A DNA stretch of 64,000 nucleotides from Oenanthe sinensis (Eukaryota > Streptophyta > Magnoliopsida > Apiales > Apiaceae): NCBI GenBank assembly GCA_028671895.1, contig CM053813.1, positions 16,554,001 to 16,618,000 of the forward strand, in the 5' to 3' direction. Made by a program: the position numbers and the translations under genes. Below are positions 23,327-33,989 of the stretch, one piece after another (the first letter of the stretch is position 1; each line of letters starts with the position of its first letter). The notes under the pieces were generated by a model. The model had not been told where the DNA came from, did no database searches, and saw nothing but the letters and a program-made list of their open reading frames with translations.

Positions 23327-23332
23327 AATAAA
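23327..23332 (+). terminator. Poly(A) signal AATAAA
   Basis: AATAAA lies 26 bp after the stop of the preceding exon. This spacing supports a genuine 3' end of transcription there. Confidence 0.5.
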
Positions 23333-23398
23333 ATGCAGCTCTCAATAATTTAGGAGTTTTTTATTGTATATAAAAAATAACAACGCTATTTATATTTG

Positions 23399-23454
23399 CT
23401 AATTATTATATTCTATATATAATTAGCTAATTATTATATTCTATATATAATTAG
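23399..23454. repeat. Two tandem copies of a 28-bp palindromic unit
   Basis: CTAATTATTATATTC plus TATATATAATTAG occurs twice head to tail. Each unit begins CTAATTA and ends TAATTAG, so it is nearly self-complementary and could form a cruciform. Confidence 0.7.
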
Positions 23455-23508
23455 AATGAGAGATAATCCTTATTAATCATTAAAATCTGAATTGAATGTA
23501 GTCTGGAA

Positions 23509-24294
23509 TTATATCGTACTTATGCAGTACCGCCAGTACGCACACTTCGCCGCACATGTAAATTTCGCCCCACAGGTCTTGCAGACTGAAACAGAGGTTC
23601 ACAATATCAACATATTGTGAAATTAAGTTCACAATAACAGCATATGGCACCCATCATAAAACTCGAATCGGCCTTTACCACAAACGTTACACTTGAAATT
23701 CCGTCTAATTTTGGTGAGTTCAAGGCTGTGTTCATGGAGATATCATCACATTTAAAAATTCTCCCATACTTGATATTTGAATACCCATCTTGATCGGCAC
23801 AGAAAGTATGAAATGAAGTATCACATTTAGCACAATGATAAAACCAATGGGGTTTGGATTTATATCGTTAGAACAGAGTTCACAATTGAAAGCGTGTGGA
23901 TGACCTTTAACTGGAGGATACATCAAGATACGATGATCATGTTTGATCATCTTAGATTCTTAGGCAATGCCGCACACACAATATCGATCCAATATGAACA
24001 TGATTCATCAAAATATAATATTCCGTTGCAGTACCTGTTACAAAAATCGCATATAGGGAAATTGAATGGCTTACTAGTTTGATAACATCGAGTCAATTTG
24101 GTGAGCACTTTTTCTGGATGTGATGCATGTTGAATCTCTATTGGTAGCTCTGCAGCGCAACCACTGTCGAGAAAGAAGTTACAATTTGGACATCCATAGA
24201 AAGGTTCAGATGACGATAAAAGAGGCTGCTCACATCCATAGCATATCCTTTTATCACTAGTGTTTGTTTCTAGGGCTGCCCCTTGCCAAGACAA
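23509..24294 (-). pseudogene. DC1-domain (Cys/His-rich C1-like) protein, frameshifted
   Basis: The frame from 24294 shows the DC1 pattern: CYGCEQPLL, FYGCPNCNFFLDSGCA, ELPIEIQHASHPEK, CDFCNRYCNG and WIDIVCAALP. It stops at 23947. The next frame continues HPHAFNCELCSNDINP, and a third frame continues WFYHCAKCDTSFHTFCA, FKCNVCGKGRFEFYDGCH and CKTCGAKFTC to a stop at 23509. At least two frameshifts are needed to read it through. DC1 domains are zinc-binding modules of a large plant family linked to stress and hormone signalling. The N-terminal DC1 units expected upstream are missing; element E begins about 170 bp away. Confidence 0.8.
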
Positions 24295-24467
24295 CCTAAG
24301 ACACCATCACGACAGGGACACCAAATTTTATATACATTTTAAGAAATTTCTTAACATATATAAATAACATTATTCTATGATCAACATTTCCTAATATGCC
24401 TTATTTTTTTAAATATATGATATCAATAATGAAATTTAATATCCATATCACTCTAATCTGATTCATG
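24295..24467. other. Short AT-rich spacer
   Basis: No gene seen between the DC1 pseudogene and the truncated LTR of element E. Confidence 0.5.
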
Positions 24468-24588
24468 TTACAAGTGACAACTAAACATACTATCAATATA
24501 CACATGACAGTATATTTTACTTAGTTAATTTTTAATTAATCTAAGTATCTTAGAGTTGATTACAATGTTAACACCACAATCCCTAATA
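24468..24588 (-). repeat. Truncated 3' LTR of element E
   Basis: About 121 bp match the outer end of the 5' LTR (GTGACAACTAAACATACT, then to CACAATCCCTAA). Homology stops at 24468, so the rest of the LTR has been lost. Polypurine complement ATCTCCC lies at 24589-24595. Confidence 0.75.
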
Positions 24589-24829
24589 ATCTCCCATAAT
24601 TTGTTTTTATGTAAAATAAAGACAAATTCAAAGTAGATTGCAAATGTTAACTCAACTAACATAAACTAAACTGTTTGTATAAGAAAATATTCAAGAAAAA
24701 TTGTAAGTACAAATTTATCTCAAACTAAACTCCTTTAGACTGAGCAATTATTCAACTTCAGATTGAGCTGCATCTTCACTTGTTTTCTGCAATCATCCTT
24801 TCATAAAGAACTTCCAGAGCTTTTAGTGT

Positions 24830-26164
24830 CTATTTTTCTTCATCTATCTTTGCATGATCAGAGACACAATCTAAGACTTGCTTTACCATTTTATAAGAAA
24901 GATTCTTCAAGTCTCGATAGGTGTAGTAGTTCTCAGTTGGTCCATTGGAGATGCACAAATACTTTGTCCCAAACATGTCTTTAATGAATCTGTCTTTTGT
25001 AGATGAGAAAACCTGCTTCACTCTCAGTTTGTCTATGGCTTCATCTTCTTCTTCTTCTTCTCTCGACTCAATAATCTCCCAGACAATTTTGCTTAGATCT
25101 CTTTCAACTTCAAGGAATGAGCCTGTAGTGAGTCTAAAAATCCTTCTCAAATTTTAATTGTTGAGCACCCTGAAATTGGCAGCCTCCACTTCTATGCTAT
25201 CAATTATGATTCTCAGGGGCCAAAATAAGACTAGAGAAACATAGTTAGACCTTCTTGAGAATTGATCATTCAGCATTGCATGCTTCATGTCAATCTCAGC
25301 CTCCTTTATCCTTTCTGTTATTTTCTCCAGCTTCTTTGCAGCTTCAACCTCACTTTCAAACTTCTTCCTCTTTTCCCTTTTTTCCTTTATCTTGGAGTCA
25401 CAGATCTCTAATGCTTTGTTTTTGAAATTAAACACCTCAAAGTTTGTGACATTGAGGAGTTGTCTCTTGATCAGTTTGACTATTTCTGGATCCTTCTCAG
25501 CCAAAGTTTTCAATTCTTCAAATGTAATTTCCTTAGCAGATCCACCAGAGTTATAGAAGATTATTCTTTCAGGATTTCTTAGAAGACATTGTTAGATCTT
25601 CTTATACTCCATCTTTTTCTCATACTCCTGTTGTTGCTTTGTTGAGATGATTCTTTGGAGTTTGGAAATGAATCCTTGCTCTTTAGGATATGGAAATTGT
25701 TGAAGTTGCTCCACAAGCTTTATTAGGAGTTCAGTATTTTTACCCTGCAAGGAATCTATGCTCCAGAATTCCTTGACTCCATCTTCATTTTCAAACATTA
25801 CTCCATCTGAGTACACTACATTCTTTGGTCCTTTAATATCATTTGAATCCAAAGGATGAGTTTTGAAAGTTTCCATTAACTCCAAGAATTTTCTAATCAG
25901 TATTCTCCTGAAAACTTGAGTCCTAATATCTAGACCATTGATGATTTGAAGCATTCTTCTCACCATAAAATAAGTTTCTTCCTTCAATTCATGTCCCACA
26001 ACTTCAACCTCATAAGTAGCATAATAGATATTTATCATGCTCAAAGAGTTTAACTCAGTCCATTCAACAATAACTTTAGTGATTAATTCTGCCTTTGACT
26101 CAACCATGTTGTTGATTGTGGGTCTCTTGACATCCAGACATTCTTCATGCATTACTTCAATCAT
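24830..26164 (-). pseudogene. Element E aORF, C-terminal blocks
   Basis: Three open blocks in one frame (26164-25592, 25513-25154, 25150-24830) follow each other with single stops between them. They are rich in Glu/Lys/Leu: IIEWTELNSL-type and FLELMETFKTHPLD wording, a strong coiled-coil (KIKEKREKRKKFESEVEAAK), then a globular tail FIKDMFGTKYLCIS. Size and order mirror the second half of the D aORF, which also ends in charged, helical sequence just before the polypurine tract. No enzyme motif is seen and the function is unknown. A frameshift near 26200 separates this from the upstream blocks. Confidence 0.6.
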
Positions 26165-26247
26165 TAGCTTCTAATTCTTTCTGCTAGGCTTCCTGCTTAA
26201 ATGTGGCTTAGGTCTCTCAGCCCTTGCCTTCTTGTATTTTTTGGATA

Positions 26248-28224
26248 TTAATTTTTTTTTGATAGTAACTCTTCCCTCACTTCTTTTGACAGTGACTTCG
26301 AAGTTACTGTCAATACAGGCTTGACAATATGTTCCATGACAATAGGTTTTGGTTCTGTGACAGTAGGTTCACCCTTATCACTCCTAACAACATCATTCTT
26401 GTCATTTTCAAAACCAAGAACCACCTGCTTCAATGATTTCCCTTCAATTTCATCCTTGTAATCCTCTTCATTCTTCTCATCTTCATCCACCTTATTTCCA
26501 GTTCTAGAGGTTCCTTCACTATTGTTATTGTGTTTGCTAGAACTACCTGCACCTCCATCATGCTTTCCATCTTCATTGTCATCACCATTTCCATCCTTAC
26601 TTCTTCTCATCCTTTCAGCCCTTAGTTTTTCAACTCTTTCTATCTCCCTCTTAAAAATTCTCACTACCTCCATCACCTTATCTTTTTGTTCTAGCTTGCA
26701 GAAGTACTCATATGCTTCTCTCACCAATTTCAGCTTGTACTCCTTGATTCTTTCAAGATTCATGAATCTGTATTTGCCATCATTTGAGAAACTGTACCTG
26801 ATGCTTAGTGGGTTGTAGGTGATTTCTGGAAGCTTATCCCTTATCAATTTCAACAAGGTCCTTTTGAGATTTTCATTCAGGAAAGATTTCTCAGCCTTGA
26901 TTTTGAGTCTAATTGCTTCAATTACATGAATTTCTTACCTGCTGAGAAATCCTAGGCTAATATACCAACTCAATCCCCCTTGCATTCTTACTGTTGTCAC
27001 CCATTTGTTACTAACAGATGTCATTACAGCAGCTCCCACTATGGATTGTTTCAATTGATCATAGAATTTCTTGGGGTCTCTTTTGGATGCCATCTTTATA
27101 TCTTTGATCTTCTCATAGAAGCTAGCATCCTGAAATGCATTGTTATTTTCATTCTCATCAAACATTAACACAGTGGCTTCTTCTTCAGTCAAGTCTTCTC
27201 TTTCCACCAAAATAGTATAATCATCATTTATTTGAAAGAGCTTTTCCTTACCTTTACCAGCTGCATGCACCAAATGAGCCTTTTTCACATCACTTTCCTT
27301 TATTACTATGCCTTTCTCCTTAAGCTTTTCCACCTTATCACCACCAAGCTTTATAGCAATCTCAGCATCCACCCTAGATAGTAATGCTAGTTGACTCTCC
27401 TCCTAATATGTAGCTTGAGTTTTCTCATGTTCAGCCTCACCAACAAACACTTCATCACCTCCATCTCCATTTTTCTCCCCCTTAGTTGGGGTAGCAACTA
27501 CAATCTTGGAGTTGAATTCTTCCAGTTTAGCAAACACAGCTTTGAATCCTTCATTCTTCATGGTTTCCAAAATAGACATCTTGTTGATAAGCTTCACCTG
27601 GTTTCTATCAAATGTATCTAGGTTCTTTGAGAGTTTGGTAACTTTATGGGAAAGGGATTTCAACCTTTCATTAGCTTGTTTGGATGATTTAGAGGCTGTG
27701 GGGGTGCTCACACTCTCTGGTTTTTTCTGAGTGATCTCATCACTCCTCACCAACTCACTCTCAAGGCCTATTTCCTTAGATATTTGGTCTCCCATAATTT
27801 TCTCTTTTATTTGGCCTTGCTCAGGGCCCTCTCCTTTTGCTTGAGATTTTCCCAACCACTCATTTTTATGCTTAACTCTCTTTTCTTTTATCTCTCATTT
27901 TCTTTTCACTCCCTTACTCATCCTAGGTGCAAGAGACTGAGCAGGTACATCTTGCATAGAAGGTTTAGATTGCACTTTAAGTAGAGTGGAAATGAGAGTA
28001 GGATCATCATCATCATTCTGAGAAGTTGCAGCCATGGGAGATTTACTGTCTAGAATTTGAATGTTGACAGCATCTTTGGATAAGTTGACAACGTCTGTTG
28101 AGAAATTACTGTCATGAGTATTGACAACAACTTTGTCATTAACAGCTATAGAGGCTGTTACAACAATCTCTTCTACCCTTTGAGTAGAAGGTTCTTGTAG
28201 ATTGTTATGATCAGTCTCATCCAA
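26248..28224 (-). pseudogene. Element E aORF, middle blocks
   Basis: Blocks 28224-27895, 27855-27403, 27372-26935 and 26856-26248 lie in the same frame, separated by single stops. They contain Ser/Thr/Val-rich low-complexity segments, a coiled-coil (about LKSLSHKVTKLSKNLDTF) and an acidic-basic linker with RAERMRRSKDGNGDD. A globular stretch, FYDQLKQSIVGAAVMTSVS, aligns loosely in order with the D aORF segment YINALKRIITKVRVG. The same frame carries through 28974 and 29592, so one long protein of about 1500 residues once existed. Function unknown. Confidence 0.6.
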
Positions 28225-28464
28225 TTATTAGAATAATGCATCAACATTTTGATCTTCAATGTTGGCAAAATGAGATGCACCATAATTGAATGATATGTGT
28301 TCCACATGTTCTAGCCCTATTGTGTGTATATCTTTAAGTGTGGGCTCAGGTTGAGTGTATTCAACCTGTTGTGCAGACTCTGTACAAAATACCATGGGAG
28401 ACTAGCTAAGTTCAATAGATGTCTCCTATTGAGATGAGACATTCAGAGATGTGTTTTGATCCCT

Positions 28465-29592
28465 TCAAAGAGATGTATCCTTTTGAGAGGACACACTCTG
28501 GCTAACAGAGGTTGGTACCCTTGCCTTCTTTCTCCTAGGCTCACCAGGGCCCTCTGTGGGTTCTGTGTACTTGTTACAAGCCTTATTTTTTGCATCTTGT
28601 GCAGTTTCACCACCTATATGTGGAAAGGTTTCTATCCTAGGTTTGATGATTCTCTTCCTTTTAGGAGCCTGGTCCTTTTGAGAGGAACCAGACCCTTGGC
28701 TAATAGATTTTGAGATTCTAGAAGGTCGGACTCCTTCAAATGCTTTAGAATATGGGTTAGGAATTGTTAGGTCAACACCATTCTCATCACTCAAGGTAAA
28801 AACATTAAACTCTCCCCCAACTCTCAAATTGAGTGAGTTTATTATAGACATCATGTGGTCAGTAATAAACAGACCCAACTCATAATTGAGGGGTTTGCTA
28901 GAAAGCATGGAGTGAGTATTTTTCTTTACCATGGGGGACTCCATACATTGTATACTATCTAAATTATTATACATACAACAAAATTAATAATAAGCCTAAA
29001 GAATCTAGGATAGTATATTACCAGCTTCCTGGTCTCCTTCTTGCCAAGTATTAGCTTGAACAGCGACATAAGGAGCCTCCCAATCTCGATTCTGTAGTTG
29101 TGCACCATTGAATGCACAATTTTCCTGATATAGGCTGGCACTTCATTCCAGCCACTTGTCTTGCTTGACATGGTTCTATTAACGACATCCATTATCATGT
29201 TCCATTTTTATTCAAATACTTTTTGTCCATTCCTCCTGATGGGTACCAATCATTGTTGTCAGGGTTTGTCTTGGGTCCAGCATACCCAATCATCTTGAAA
29301 AATTTAACCAGTTGAAAATCACTTGCAGGCTCCAGAAAAAGCGAACCTTCACCTTCTCCCAGATGGAGAGCTTCATTTATAAAGTGGAATCAATGGTGTA
29401 AGAGGTACCATTGATTTCAAACGTGATGGAGCTAAAGTCTTGTTCCCCCTCACAAATTGCAGAAGTCCATAGCTGAGACAATCTTGGGATTTCGAGTAGT
29501 GGGCTTTCTATGAGGGCATAGGACATGAAGGAGTTATTCATGAAACTAACAAATGGCTTGAAGGCTTCTCCAGCTTCACCCACTGTAGCCAT
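28465..29592 (-). pseudogene. Element E aORF, N-terminal domain
   Basis: The Met at 29592 starts MATVGEAGEAFKPFVSFMNN. After a frameshift near 29377, EALHLGEGEGSLFLEPA and FFKMIGYAGP can be read, then (29198-28959) HSMVHNYRIEIGRLLMSLF and YYPRFFRLIIN. Block 28974-28465 follows, with a basic patch KRKRIIKPR. The same arrangement is in element C (FFQAIL, HNRRINFGKLLLTEI, YYLRFLMLFMN), so this N-terminal domain is conserved between otherwise divergent elements. A TATA box lies 200 bp upstream at 29791. Confidence 0.65.
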
Positions 29593-29790
29593 GGTGGTGA
29601 AGTTTGTTTGGGCAAAGAGTACAGACTATTTGAGGTCCAGACATGGTTAAGAGTTTGAAATGTGTTTAGAACTGAAGAGAATGTGAACGAAAGAGATGAA
29701 GTTGCAGAGAGAGAATATATGGTTTTTAGGGTGTTAGAGAATTGAGAGTTTAAAAGAGAAGTAAAGAATGTGAGGGATTTTAGCTGTTTG

Positions 29791-29798
29791 TATATATA
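29791..29798 (-). promoter_or_regulatory. Possible internal promoter of E aORF (TATA box)
   Basis: TATATATA lies about 200 bp upstream of the aORF start codon, between the RNase H stub and the aORF, and just downstream of an ACTGTCA motif island. Promoter use is inference. Confidence 0.4.
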
Positions 29799-29819
29799 TG
29801 ATGTGAAAAAGTTGATGTC

Positions 29820-30190
29820 AAAGCTGAATTTCAATCGATTTATTTGACAGTTGTATCTATTAATCCATTTGCTTCTTGACAGTAACTTCTGCACTAGAAA
29901 CAAACATTCTTGAAAGTAACATTAGTGGTTAGAGAATATATAACATAAATGAATAACCCTAATATTAACTATTGACAATATGTTATGTGGGGATTTTAGA
30001 AAACGATACTGTCAATGAGTGTTGACAGTAAGTTTCACAGAATTTGACAATAAGTTTCAGTCTCGCATACTATACTGTCAAGACTTCTCAATCGATTGAC
30101 AATAACTTATTACTATATGACAATATTAATAAAATATACTGTCAAGAAACTTGACAATACTTTTTATTAACCTCATATGAATTAAGTTAC
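29820..30190 (-). promoter_or_regulatory. TTGACA(G/A)T motif island upstream of E aORF
   Basis: About 12 copies of TTGACA(G/A)T or its complement, on both strands, lie in 370 bp of non-coding spacer. The same motif fills the U3 region of this element's LTR. It contains TTGAC (W-box core) and TGACAG (KNOX/BEL-type core). Binding is not shown. Confidence 0.5.
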
Positions 30191-30329
30191 TTAAAAATAA
30201 ATCAGTTAACCTCTCAGTAAAATATAGTCATGTTTTTCCACTGTGACAAAAATCAAAACACCTCAAGAGGCCATTAATTCATAGTGAAATTTAGTTAACT
30301 AAATTTTTGATCAACTAAATAGAATTACA

Positions 30330-30614
30330 TTAACAGGACAAATTTAACATACCCAATTCACTCACTAGCTTGTTGAATGTCTTTTCATCCAATGGTTTGG
30401 TGAAAATATCTGCAAGTTGTTTCTCTGTGGGCACATAAATCAGCTTTATTGTGCCTTCCTCCACATGTTGTCGAATGAAATGATGTATGACGCCAATGTT
30501 CTTAGTCTTGGAGTGTTGAACACGATTTTCAGAAATTGCTATGGCACTGGTGTTGTCACAAAAGATAGGAATTCCTTGTAGAGTCAACCCATAATCCAAT
30601 AGTTGCTTCCTCAT
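30330..30614 (-). pseudogene. Element E RNase H C-terminal stub
   Basis: The frame reads IPIFCDNTSAIAISENRVQHS, HHFIRQHVEEGTIKL, TEKQLADIFTKPLDE: the last part of copia RNase H, including the catalytic Asp of CDNTSA. The rest of RNase H and RT is deleted. Confidence 0.85.
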
Positions 30615-30975
30615 TCAAAGTAAATGAGCATAGCAACTACCAGCTGCAATGTATTCAGCCTCTACAGTTGAATTTGACACTGAATGCTGCTTCTTGCTAA
30701 ACCATAAAACCAATTCCTTCATGTTGACAATAACATTTTGCCACCAGCCTTGCTTTATTTCTTGTGACAGTACCACGATCATTCATCTTATTTCTATAAA
30801 CCCATTTGGTGCCTATTATGGATTTATTCTTTGGTCTAAGAACCAATTCCCAAACACAGCTTCTTTCGAATTGATTAAGCTCTTCTTGCATGACATTAAT
30901 CCAATCTGAATCAGCCAATGCTTCTTATAGAGTTTTGGGTTCAGTTTAGAAAGGAAACAAGAGTACATGCATCCA
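30615..30975 (-). pseudogene. Element E RT N-terminal stub
   Basis: 30918-30697 reads DSDWINVMQEELNQFE, VLRPKNKSIIGTKWVYRNK and NKARLVAKCYCQ, the start of copia RT. It then joins, after a short stretch, the RNase H end, so the catalytic YVDD core is gone. The short piece 30696-30615 resembles the block before the RNase H stub (SNSTVEAEYIAAGSCYAH-type). Confidence 0.8.
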
Positions 30976-32043
30976 TTAGTAACATTTCTTCTTATGCAGA
31001 CATACTTGATCATTAGTAAAAGGCATGTTAAAGCAAATACTCATCAAGTTCATTTTACACGAAATGCAATCAAAATCATCAGAGTGAGATGCTTGTTTTT
31101 TCTTTAAAGGCATACTGTGTAAATTACCATTAATAGAGGTAGCATTCTTGACATTAGACTTATTTTTATTACAGACATGAGTTAGATGACTAGAAGACTG
31201 ACAATTGTTACACAATTTTTTAGGCGCATTAGCAATATAGCCTTAATTGTTCTTCTTATTTATTCATAGTTTTCCATTTCTGTTCTTTTTGGTCTTCATG
31301 ACAGTATATTCAGAAGTTACTGTCATACTGGTGTTGACAGTAGGTTTAGATGGAGTTGTCATGACAATAAGTTTTGATCTTACAGTCTTGACAACAGCTT
31401 CTGAACTTACTATCTTGCCAGTGTTGGCAGCATCTTTTAAACACTTGTTACTATCAAGGTTAAAACTAACTGTCTTAGGGATTTTGACAATGTCTTTTAC
31501 CTTAAGGGACTTGGTGACAGCTTCATTCTCCTCAACATCTATCTCTTGTTTAATCACTAATTCTTCCTCATCAAATTTAAATTCTGTCTTTTTGAATAAA
31601 GGATTCTTAACCCTTTTTAAAATGGAAGGTTTGATAGTATGTTTGATGTCTTCCTCTACAATATGTTTCTTTCCATTTTTCTTCTCATAGTTAAACCCTA
31701 TACCTACCTTTTAATTTTCAGTATTATCATCATGGTATAATTTTAACAAGGAAGAAGAATTTTTGTAAGCCTTGATTTTGAGTTCATTCTCAGAAATCTA
31801 TTTTATAAGAAATTCATCAATATGGGAAGCACAAACTAACTTGTTTATAAGAATCTCATTTTCTTGTTGTAAGGACTCAAAAGCATTCTGTTTAAGTTCT
31901 AGTTCATGATTCTTAATTCTCAGTAACTCATTAGCACTAGACAGTTTGACAATCTCTTCATTAGCAGCTAGCATGCTTGTATGAATATTAAAATTTTCAA
32001 AACTTAAACTTTCAATAGTTTTCTTATACTGAGATGTAGTCAT
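30976..32043 (-). pseudogene. Element E gag-pol linker with Thr/Val-rich repeats
   Basis: Blocks 32043-31798, 31557-31264 and 31215-30976 form the long linker between gag and pol: a coiled-coil (LANELLRIKNHELELKQN-like), a Lys/Val/Thr-rich low-complexity part containing TVNTSMTVTSEYTVM, then CNNCQSSSHLTHVC, a second Cys/His motif. At least ten copies of the ACTGTCA motif lie in the coding DNA. The protease and integrase expected next are absent. Confidence 0.65.
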
Positions 32044-32193
32044 ATAAACAATAGTAAGAATGGGTACCTGATTTGATGAAGTGGACGAACCCTCTCTAGA
32101 GTCTGCTATGAGAGCAAGATTTCCATATTCTTCATCTTCTTCATCATCAGAATCTTTCCAACACTTGCCTTCAGCAACAAAAGCTCTTCCTTG

Positions 32194-32514
32194 TTACTTT
32201 TTGAGCAAGACATCATACTTTGATTTGAGTTCCTCATAATCATTGTCATTTCTTCTCACTTTTTTTGGCTTTTTATATTCTTTTACAAAATGCCCCATTT
32301 TATTACAGTTGTAACACCTTATCTTGGATCTGTCCACCGTATCTATTTTATATCCACCTTTGCCACTTTCTCCAAGTTTTAAACTATTTGACTTGTTGAA
32401 TCTAGAGCTTTGTCCTCTGGGTTTGAAAGATTTGTTCTTATTGAATCTTAGATTGGAGAACTTTCTTGCCATGTAGGCCTTTGTTTTATTTTCCATGTTT
32501 TCTAATTCCTCCAA
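32194..32514 (-). pseudogene. Element E gag nucleocapsid (Cys/His knuckle)
   Basis: The basic block reads FSNLRFNKNKSFKPRGQS then CYNCNKMGHFVKEYKKPKK. The normal CX2CX4HX4C knuckle has lost its last Cys to Tyr (CYNC-NKMG-H-FVKE-Y). It would bind element RNA. It is separated from the gag body by frame breaks near 32520-32700. Confidence 0.8.
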
Positions 32515-32706
32515 AGTGTAGAACTCATCTTTTTCACCATCTTTGAGTTCAAGAGTTACACTTTCATCTTAATCTATGACTTCTTCAATCTTGATGTGTT
32601 GATGTTAAGACTCCTGAAGCTGCAACATCTTTGGATCTTGAACTACTAGAGCATTTGAAGTGTTGCCCATGTTTTCTCTTTGACTAGACTGAATATCTAT
32701 CTTTTG

Positions 32707-33369
32707 TTACAGTTCTAGCTCATAGGTTTTAAGTATGCCATAAAAAGTTTCAAGAGAAACTTTTGATAAATCCCTTTCTTCTCTTATGGTACTAACCTTG
32801 TGCTCTAGATGGCCAGGAAATGTCAACATGAATTTAATATTTACCTCCTTTTTGTCATAAAACTTTCCATGTAGTTGTAGGTCATTTATCAACCTGTTGA
32901 ATCTCTCAAACATCTCAGTCAACCCTTCATTTGGTTTGGCCATGAAAGCTTCATACTGAGACACCAATATCTGTCTTTGATTGTCGATCACTTCTTTTGT
33001 TCCTTCACAGAGCATCTCAATGGTTTCCCATATTTGCTTGGCACTAGTGCAGTTGACAATATTGTTGTACATGACATTGTCAAGTGCTTCAATGATGATA
33101 AATTGTAAGCAATCATCCATAGATACTTTTTCTCTTTCCGTGTCATTGTACTTTGAAACTTTTTTGGGAACCCAGTAAACTGGTATTGTTTCACCATCTA
33201 CTGTAGTTTCAGGTACATATGTTTTAGAAATGAAAGGTTCATTTTCCAGAATTCCAGGGTAAAGTGGGTTGGTTATTTTTATGAACAACATCATTTTTCT
33301 TTTCCAAAGGTTGTAGTGTTCTTTGTCAAAAATGGGTATTATTATTCTGTTTACTTTCTGTGCACTCAT
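32707..33369 (-). CDS. Element E gag capsid part
   Basis: The 220-codon open frame starts 35 bp after the primer site with MSAQKVNRIIIPIFDKEHYNLWKRKM, and contains the copia gag (UBN2-type) signatures TSAKQIWETIEMLCEGT, QYEAFMAKPNEGLTEMFERF and HGKFYDKKEV. It is intact in itself but separated from the knuckle by frame breaks. Gag assembles the particle that packages element RNA in the cytoplasm. The related gag of element F is at 39739-38969. Confidence 0.85.
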   Translation of the reverse strand: MSAQKVNRIIIPIFDKEHYNLWKRKMMLFIKITNPLYPGILENEPFISKTYVPETTVDGETIPVYWVPKKVSKYNDTEREKVSMDDCLQFIIIEALDNVMYNNIVNCTSAKQIWETIEMLCEGTKEVIDNQRQILVSQYEAFMAKPNEGLTEMFERFNRLINDLQLHGKFYDKKEVNIKFMLTFPGHLEHKVSTIREERDLSKVSLETFYGILKTYELEL

Positions 33370-33403
33370 ATTTAGATCTTTTCAGGTTATGTATATCTAA
33401 CAT

Positions 33404-33419
33404 GCTGCTCTGATACCAG
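33404..33419 (-). other. Primer binding site of element E
   Basis: The minus strand reads TGGTATCAGAGCAGC, the standard copia initiator-Met primer site, directly after the LTR. Confidence 0.85.
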
Positions 33420-33721
33420 TTCTTAAAGAGTATGAGCGTTGTAGAAGGGGGGGTTGAATGCAACTTAATAATTTATCACCTATCTCGCTAACAACAAACA
33501 AGAAGTAATAATATCAAGTATGAAATGCAGACAACAGTAAGCAAGCAATTTAAAAAAGGTGTTTAACTTCAAAATTTAATTTTATTAATTTTTGTTTGCT
33601 ACAACTGACTGGAAAATGTTTCCAGCTTCAATAGATTCAATAACAAAAAATTTGCTAGTGTTTCTATGCTTGAGAAAAGTTAAGCTTAGTTACGTTAGGG
33701 AAAGTGTTTGCGAGGTAATTG

Positions 33722-33729
33722 TATTTATA
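33722..33729 (-). promoter_or_regulatory. TATA box of E LTR
   Basis: On the minus strand TATAAATAC lies about 300 bp from the LTR inner end, with the ACTGTCA island upstream of it. Confidence 0.6.
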
Positions 33730-33989
33730 CTGAAACACATATCTCACTTACAAGTCTACTTTCCCTTATTCCTAGAACAAAGCTTGAAACAGAAACTTCA
33801 TTTTTTCTATTCAAATTTGTCTTCATTCCATTTATAGATAAATCCGTTCTGAGATGTACTGACATCTTTGACTCCTTGAGCATGCTTTATCTTTTTGCTT
33901 GTCTTCTCTCAAGTTGCAGTAGTAGGCTTGACATACTAGATAGTAATGTCAAAATTAATCCTTAAAGTTCCACTACCTAGTCTGCTACC

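Noticed and set aside
18650..24467. tRNA, rRNA or snRNA genes in the host segment
   Set aside because: No cloverleaf boxes or conserved rRNA words were recognised on either strand by eye.
26522..26818. Plus-strand Leu/Ser-rich frame looking like membrane segments
   Set aside because: Complement of Glu/Lys-rich aORF codons, which always yields Leu/Ser/Phe-rich shadows.
31247..31690. 147-codon plus-strand hydrophobic frame
   Set aside because: Shadow of the Val/Thr/Lys-rich linker of element E.
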